Source: Xanthobacteraceae bacterium
Lineage (GTDB): Bacteria; Pseudomonadota; Alphaproteobacteria; Rhizobiales; Xanthobacteraceae
Assembly (NCBI GenBank): GCA_030036975.1
Contig: JASHSE010000168.1
Span: forward strand, 1 to 9,327
Reading direction: 5' to 3'
Length of the DNA stretch: 9,327 bases
This document shows positions 5,938 through 9,327 of the stretch, piece by piece. Positions within the stretch are counted from its first letter, which is position 1; each line of letters starts with the position of its first letter. The translations under genes were made by a program, and so were the position numbers. The notes below the pieces were generated by a model. The model was not told where the DNA came from. It was given only the letters and a program-made list of their open reading frames with translations, and ran no database searches.

Positions 5938-6759
5938 TCACGGCCCAAGCGGCGAACCCAATGCGCGCATTGTTTTCAGGATCCAATCCCTGTAACGCAT
6001 AAGCGGCGTGACCCCGGTCAAGCCGCCGCAGCCGGCCGAAAGTTTCGGCCCCGTCGCCCAGCTGACCACGCCGATAATGGCGAGCCGGCCGTCCGTATCG
6101 CGGAACACGGGGGCGCCGGAATCGCCGGCACAGGCGCCCAGCCCCGCCGTCTCGCCCTTGGTGCGCGGATCGAATAACCGCAGTTGCAGCGTGTTCGGCT
6201 GACCGGTGGCAACCAGCGTTGCGGCGCGCACGGTTCCGCCGGTCCGGCCGTCGCCGCGCACGGCGACGCCGAAACCGGCGACCACGAATGCATCCCCGAC
6301 TGCGACCGGCTTGGTCCAGTCGTCGAGCGCGGCCGCGGGAACGCCCACCGGCAGCGGCTGTGCCAATTGCACCAAAGCCACGTCGGCGGTGGCGACGTGA
6401 CCAAGCAGCCTCTTCATGTCGAATTGCGGATCGCGCGCGATATGCAGGATCGGCTTCAATTTCGGTGCGCGGGGGTCGGATAGATCGGCAAGCTTGTACT
6501 CGGCCCCAGGCTGCACGCAGTGCGCCGCCGTCAGCAACAAAGTGCGCGCGATGGCGGTCGCGGTGCAGGCGGTGCCGCCCGAACCGAGAATCATCACCAC
6601 CGAGCGGCTTGCGCCATTGGCCGCCGGCTCCGCGCCGCCGACCATCGCCGCGGCCGGAGCTATCGTGGCGGTCAAAAGCACGGCAAAAACCCAACCCGCT
6701 GCGCGTGCGTTCACTCGTTTCTTGCTCAAAATATCCTTGAGCCAAGTGTCCTTAAGCAT
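5938..6759 (-). CDS. Secreted trypsin-like serine protease (S1 family)
   Basis: A 273-residue precursor of a chymotrypsin-fold protease. Residues 1-38 look like a signal peptide with a long charged start (LSKKR), a hydrophobic core (about 22-34) and an APAAA cleavage site. The catalytic triad is complete: H80 in TAAHC, D126 in ATADVALV, S214 in GDSGAP. Cysteines pair as in the family: C65 with C81 (the 42-58 bridge) and C210 with C244 (191-220). The S1-pocket base, six residues before the Ser, is G208 rather than Asp, and SWG is SWA (233-235), so trypsin-like Lys/Arg specificity is not expected. MVGG follows the signal peptide directly, in the place of the IVGG neo-N-terminus of activated trypsins. 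The SD before the ATG is weak (AAGAG). It is divergent from the PepSY-like gene across 96 bases. Target unknown; the location is periplasm or outside the cell. Confidence 0.92.
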   Translation of the reverse strand: MLKDTWLKDILSKKRVNARAAGWVFAVLLTATIAPAAAMVGGAEPAANGASRSVVMILGSGGTACTATAIARTLLLTAAHCVQPGAEYKLADLSDPRAPKLKPILHIARDPQFDMKRLLGHVATADVALVQLAQPLPVGVPAAALDDWTKPVAVGDAFVVAGFGVAVRGDGRTGGTVRAATLVATGQPNTLQLRLFDPRTKGETAGLGACAGDSGAPVFRDTDGRLAIIGVVSWATGPKLSAGCGGLTGVTPLMRYRDWILKTMRALGSPLGP

Positions 6760-6855
6760 TGTGGCTCTTTTGAATCATCGATGCTTCCGGCGCGCTGCGC
6801 TTGCCCCCGGACGGCCATTCAGGCAGTGTTCGGCACGCATTCGATAGGCAGAACC
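6760..6855. promoter_or_regulatory. Divergent promoter region between protease and PepSY/two-component operon
   Basis: These 96 bases must carry the promoters of both the protease (leftward) and the PepSY-FeuP-FeuQ-like operon (rightward). A near-perfect 16-base palindrome, GAATCATCGATGCTTC, lies at 6772-6787 (7 of 8 pairs match; the core CATCGATG is perfect), 12 bases from the protease ATG and about 70 from the PepSY ATG. It is a candidate operator, possibly for the adjacent response regulator, although OmpR-family sites are more often direct repeats. I see no convincing -35/-10 pair. Confidence 0.5.
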
Positions 6856-7197
6856 ATGCACAGCATTGCCCGAGCGACCGTTGCGGTGCTGGCCGTGCTT
6901 ACACTTGCCGCCGCGCGCGCGGAAGAACCCGGCCGTCCGGCCCTGGCTGGCGCCGTCCCGCCGCATGCCTGCCTCAATCAAAAAGAACGCCGCGCCGCGA
7001 CCGAAAGCGGAAAACTCGTCCATCTCGCTGCCGCCATCCATGCCGCCAAAAAACGGATGCCGGGCACCGTCGTGCGCGCGCGGCTCTGTCATGGCGGCGA
7101 GGGGCTTGTTTATGTGCTCACCGTGCTGGCGCGCGACGGCAAAGTGGCGCGATTGACGGTGGATGCCGTGAAGGGCACGCTGGTTGGCCAACGCTGA
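6856..7197 (+). CDS. Small periplasmic PepSY-like protein, FeuN-like by position
   Basis: A 113-residue protein with a signal peptide (1-22, cleavage after AARA). The C-terminal half (about 55-113) reads as one PepSY-type unit: a helix LAAAIHAAKKRMPGTVVRARL, then strands with GLVYVLTVLARDGKVARLTVD and a final turn KGTLVG. Two cysteines, C39 and C78, could form a periplasmic disulfide. In Sinorhizobium meliloti a small periplasmic protein, FeuN, encoded just upstream of feuPQ, inhibits signalling through the kinase FeuQ. The same gene order and location here suggest the same role, although similarity to FeuN itself is not something I can verify. The ATG at 6856 follows a modest AGGCAGA; the longer upstream open frame lacks a signal peptide and overlaps the protease gene. 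The response regulator starts 17 bases downstream, so the three genes probably form one operon. Confidence 0.8.
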   Translation: MHSIARATVAVLAVLTLAAARAEEPGRPALAGAVPPHACLNQKERRAATESGKLVHLAAAIHAAKKRMPGTVVRARLCHGGEGLVYVLTVLARDGKVARLTVDAVKGTLVGQR

Positions 7198-7214
7198 AGC
7201 GGAGCTAAAAATCC

Positions 7215-7883
7215 TTGCGCCTGCTTGTCGTCGAGGATGATCCCGATCTCAACCGGCAGCTCGCCACGGCCCTGACCGATGCCGGCTACGTGGTCGACCG
7301 CGCCTTCGACGGCGAGGAAGGCCATTATCTCGGCGAGAGCGAGCCGTACGACGCCGTCATTCTCGACATCGGTCTGCCCAAGATGGACGGCATTTCAGTG
7401 CTCGAAGGCTGGCGCCGCACCGGCCGCGCCATGCCGGTGCTCATCCTCACGGCGCGCGATCGTTGGAGCGACAAAGTGCAAGGCTTTGATGCCGGCGCCG
7501 ACGACTACGTGGCCAAGCCTTTTCATCTGGAAGAAGTGCTGGCGCGCGTCCGCGCGCTGTTGCGCCGCTCGGCCGGCCACGCCAAGAGCGAGTTCACCTG
7601 CGGCAGCGTGCGCCTCGACACCCGGACCGGGCGGGTGACCGTCGACGGCAATCCGGTCAAGCTCACCTCGCACGAATATCGCTTGCTCGCCTATCTGATG
7701 CATCATGCCGGCCGCGTGGTGTCGCGCACCGAACTGGTCGAGCATCTCTACGACCAGGATTTTGACCGCGATTCGAATACCATCGAAGTATTCGTCGGCC
7801 GCATCCGTAAAAAGCTGGGCGTCGACGTGATCCAAACCGTCCGCGGTCTCGGCTACCTGCTGACCCCGCCCGATGCGCACTAA
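7215..7883 (+). CDS. feuP: OmpR-family response regulator, FeuP-type
   Basis: A 222-residue two-domain transcription factor. The receiver domain (1-115) has the acidic pocket E7-D8-D9, the phosphorylated D51 in ILDIGLP, T79 in LTA and K101 in KPF. A short linker leads to the winged-helix DNA-binding domain (about 125-218), with LTSHEYRLLAYLM, the SNTIEVFVGRIRKKLG recognition-helix region and TVRGLGYLL. The receiver's RDRWSDKVQGFDAGADDYV and the output domain's YDQDFDRDSN resemble FeuP of rhizobia, which activates the cyclic glucan exporter gene ndvA in S. meliloti and was linked to iron uptake in R. leguminosarum; targets here are unknown. The start is a TTG at 7215: GGAG lies 10 bases upstream, an in-frame TAA sits at 7206-7208, and the sequence MRLLVVEDD begins exactly as the family does. 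The end overlaps the kinase gene by 11 bases. Confidence 0.93.
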   Translation: MRLLVVEDDPDLNRQLATALTDAGYVVDRAFDGEEGHYLGESEPYDAVILDIGLPKMDGISVLEGWRRTGRAMPVLILTARDRWSDKVQGFDAGADDYVAKPFHLEEVLARVRALLRRSAGHAKSEFTCGSVRLDTRTGRVTVDGNPVKLTSHEYRLLAYLMHHAGRVVSRTELVEHLYDQDFDRDSNTIEVFVGRIRKKLGVDVIQTVRGLGYLLTPPDAH

Positions 7884-9291
7884 TTCGCTGGCGCTGCGGC
7901 TGTTCCTATGGGCGGCGGCTTGGACGCTGGTCATCCTCATCCTGACCGGCATCGCGCTGTCGACGCTCTACCGCCACGCGGTCGAGCGGGCATTCGATCG
8001 CCGCCTCGACGTTTATCTGCGCACCCTGGTCGCCGACGTCGCCTCGCCGGAGGAGGGCGGCGATAAATTTCCGCAATCGATCGGCGAGCCGCTGTTCGAA
8101 CTGCCGCTGTCGGGCTGGTACTGGCAGGTGACGCGGCTTGATGCCAAAAAACCCGACATACGCTCGTCGCGTTCGCTCTGGGATTCGTCGCTGCCGCATC
8201 TCGCCGCCGATCAGGCCAGCGTCGAGTACCGGCAAGGCTACGCCCAGGGACCCGAGGATCAGCGCCTGCGCCTGGTGGAGCGCAGCATCGATCTGGGCGA
8301 CGAGGGAAAATATCTGATCGCCGTCGCCGGCGACGCCTCCGAGATCGACGACGAGACCCGCAGCTTCGATCGCGCCATCAGCCTCACCTTCGGCGCACTT
8401 ACGCTGGCCTTGCTGCTGACCACGGCGTTGCAAGTACGCTTCGGCCTTGCGCCGCTCACCCGTATCTCGCAACGGCTCGCCGCGATCCGCTCCGGCCGCG
8501 CCGAGCGGCTCGAGGGCCAATTTCCCGTCGAGATCGCACCGCTCGCGCGCGAAACCAATGCTCTGCTCGACGCCAATCGCGAAATCGTGGAGCGGGCGCG
8601 CACCCACGTCGGCAATCTCGCGCACGCGCTCAAGACGCCGCTGTCGGTCATCGTCAACGAGGCCGCGGCGCGCGGCGAGGAGCCGCTGGCGAAAAAGGTG
8701 CGCGAGCAGGCCGACATCATGCGCGACCAGATCGCCCGTCAGCTGGAGCGTGCCCGGCTTGCCGCGCGGCCGACCGTCGTCGGCACCCTGACCGACGTTC
8801 CGCCGGTCGTCACCGCGCTCGCCCGCACCATGGAGAAGCTTTATCGCGCCAGAGACATCGCCATTGCGGTCGATGTGCCCGAGCATGCCTTCTTCCGCGG
8901 CGAGCAGCAGGACCTCGAGGAGATGCTCGGCAATCTGGTCGACAACGGTTGCAAATGGGCGCAATCCCGTGTCGCCATCGAGGTCGTGGCAGCCAAGACG
9001 AATTCCGATGGCGAGCGCGGGCCAAGGAGCACAAAACCCGACGCCGCCGACAAAGGCGAGAAGCCGCGGCTGCGCATCATTGTCGACGACGACGGACCGG
9101 GCCTCTCGCCCGAGGAGCGCGAGCAGGTCGCACGCCGCGGCCAGCGACTCGATGAGAGCAAGCCCGGCTCCGGGCTCGGTCTTTCCATCGTGGTCGAGTT
9201 GGCCGCGCTCTATAACGGTGCGCTCACCTTCGGCACCGCGCCGATCGGTGGGTTGCGCGCGGAGCTGGCGCTGCCCGCGGGGGCGCCGTAA
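7873..9291 (+). CDS. feuQ: Sensor histidine kinase, FeuQ-type (PhoQ-like architecture)
   Basis: A 472-residue inner-membrane kinase that would phosphorylate the adjacent regulator. TM1 is at about 10-32, a periplasmic sensor domain at 33-167, TM2 at about 168-190, and a HAMP linker at 190-240 (FGLAPLTRISQRLAAIRSG). The H-box is NLAHALKTPLSVI with phospho-accepting H251. The catalytic domain has N354 and N358 (GNLVDNGCKWA), DDDGPGL (405-411) and GSGLGLSIV (432-440), so all ATP-binding motifs are intact. A charged Lys/Asp/Pro/Gly-rich insert (about 375-398) separates the N-box from the first glycine box. It overlaps the regulator by 11 bases and has no SD of its own, so it relies on translational coupling. 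The periplasmic domain is the natural contact for the PepSY-like protein. FeuQ in Sinorhizobium responds to osmotic conditions; the signal here is unknown. Confidence 0.93.
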   Translation: MRTNSLALRLFLWAAAWTLVILILTGIALSTLYRHAVERAFDRRLDVYLRTLVADVASPEEGGDKFPQSIGEPLFELPLSGWYWQVTRLDAKKPDIRSSRSLWDSSLPHLAADQASVEYRQGYAQGPEDQRLRLVERSIDLGDEGKYLIAVAGDASEIDDETRSFDRAISLTFGALTLALLLTTALQVRFGLAPLTRISQRLAAIRSGRAERLEGQFPVEIAPLARETNALLDANREIVERARTHVGNLAHALKTPLSVIVNEAAARGEEPLAKKVREQADIMRDQIARQLERARLAARPTVVGTLTDVPPVVTALARTMEKLYRARDIAIAVDVPEHAFFRGEQQDLEEMLGNLVDNGCKWAQSRVAIEVVAAKTNSDGERGPRSTKPDAADKGEKPRLRIIVDDDGPGLSPEEREQVARRGQRLDESKPGSGLGLSIVVELAALYNGALTFGTAPIGGLRAELALPAGAP

Positions 9292-9327
9292 CGGCGGCTT
9301 TCAGAACGCGCGCCTTCACCGCCCCCA

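Noticed and set aside
7906..8964. Minus-strand frame of 352 codons opposite the sensor kinase
   Set aside because: Antisense of the kinase, whose H, N and G boxes are all intact on the plus strand.
9292..9327. Start of a next gene or a terminator after the kinase
   Set aside because: Only 36 bases are available. In some rhizobia cycH follows feuPQ, but no start codon or clean hairpin with a T-run is visible here.

Overview
The window looks like chromosomal DNA of a high-GC alphaproteobacterium of the order Hyphomicrobiales (Bradyrhizobium / Xanthobacteraceae-like). This rests on codon usage with strongly GC-rich third positions, on a FeuP/FeuQ-type two-component system preceded by a small periplasmic PepSY-type protein (an alphaproteobacterial arrangement), and on a GTAG-footed REP palindrome pair. 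I found no RNA genes, CRISPR arrays, insertion sequences or phage genes.

Left part (1-2181). An open frame on the minus strand runs off the left edge (1-313) and is only weakly supported. About 290 bases without a convincing gene follow. Then comes a complete 14-TM-type MFS drug exporter (DHA2 / EmrB-QacA family) on the plus strand, 601-2181.

Middle part (2185-5719, minus strand). The order of transcription is: a possible 54-residue secreted peptide (5719-5555), a thiamine-diphosphate enzyme of the acetolactate synthase / benzoylformate decarboxylase superfamily (5535-3853), a REPIN-like inverted repeat pair, a short-chain dehydrogenase-like protein (3743-2967), and an arylmalonate decarboxylase / maleate isomerase-like protein (2970-2185). 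The last two overlap by GTGA and are probably translationally coupled. The SDR-like protein has lost the canonical Ser/Tyr/Lys. The racemase-superfamily protein has only one cysteine, as arylmalonate decarboxylase does. The set looks like a catabolic cassette for a 2-oxo or malonate-like acid, but the substrate cannot be read from the sequence. The MFS gene and the racemase-family gene converge with only 3 bases between stop codons.

Right part (5906-9291). A secreted S1-family serine protease (minus, 6759-5938) is divergent from a three-gene operon on the plus strand: a PepSY-like periplasmic protein (6856-7197), an OmpR/FeuP-type response regulator with a TTG start (7215-7883), and a FeuQ-type sensor kinase (7873-9291). 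They share a 96-base promoter region holding a 16-base near-palindrome. From what is known of FeuN-FeuP-FeuQ in Sinorhizobium, the small periplasmic protein probably restrains the kinase. A link to the divergent protease is my inference.

The most interesting items are the three-enzyme cassette with its catalytically altered SDR, the REPIN whose outer arm contains the stop codon of the ThDP gene, and the divergent protease / PepSY / two-component arrangement.
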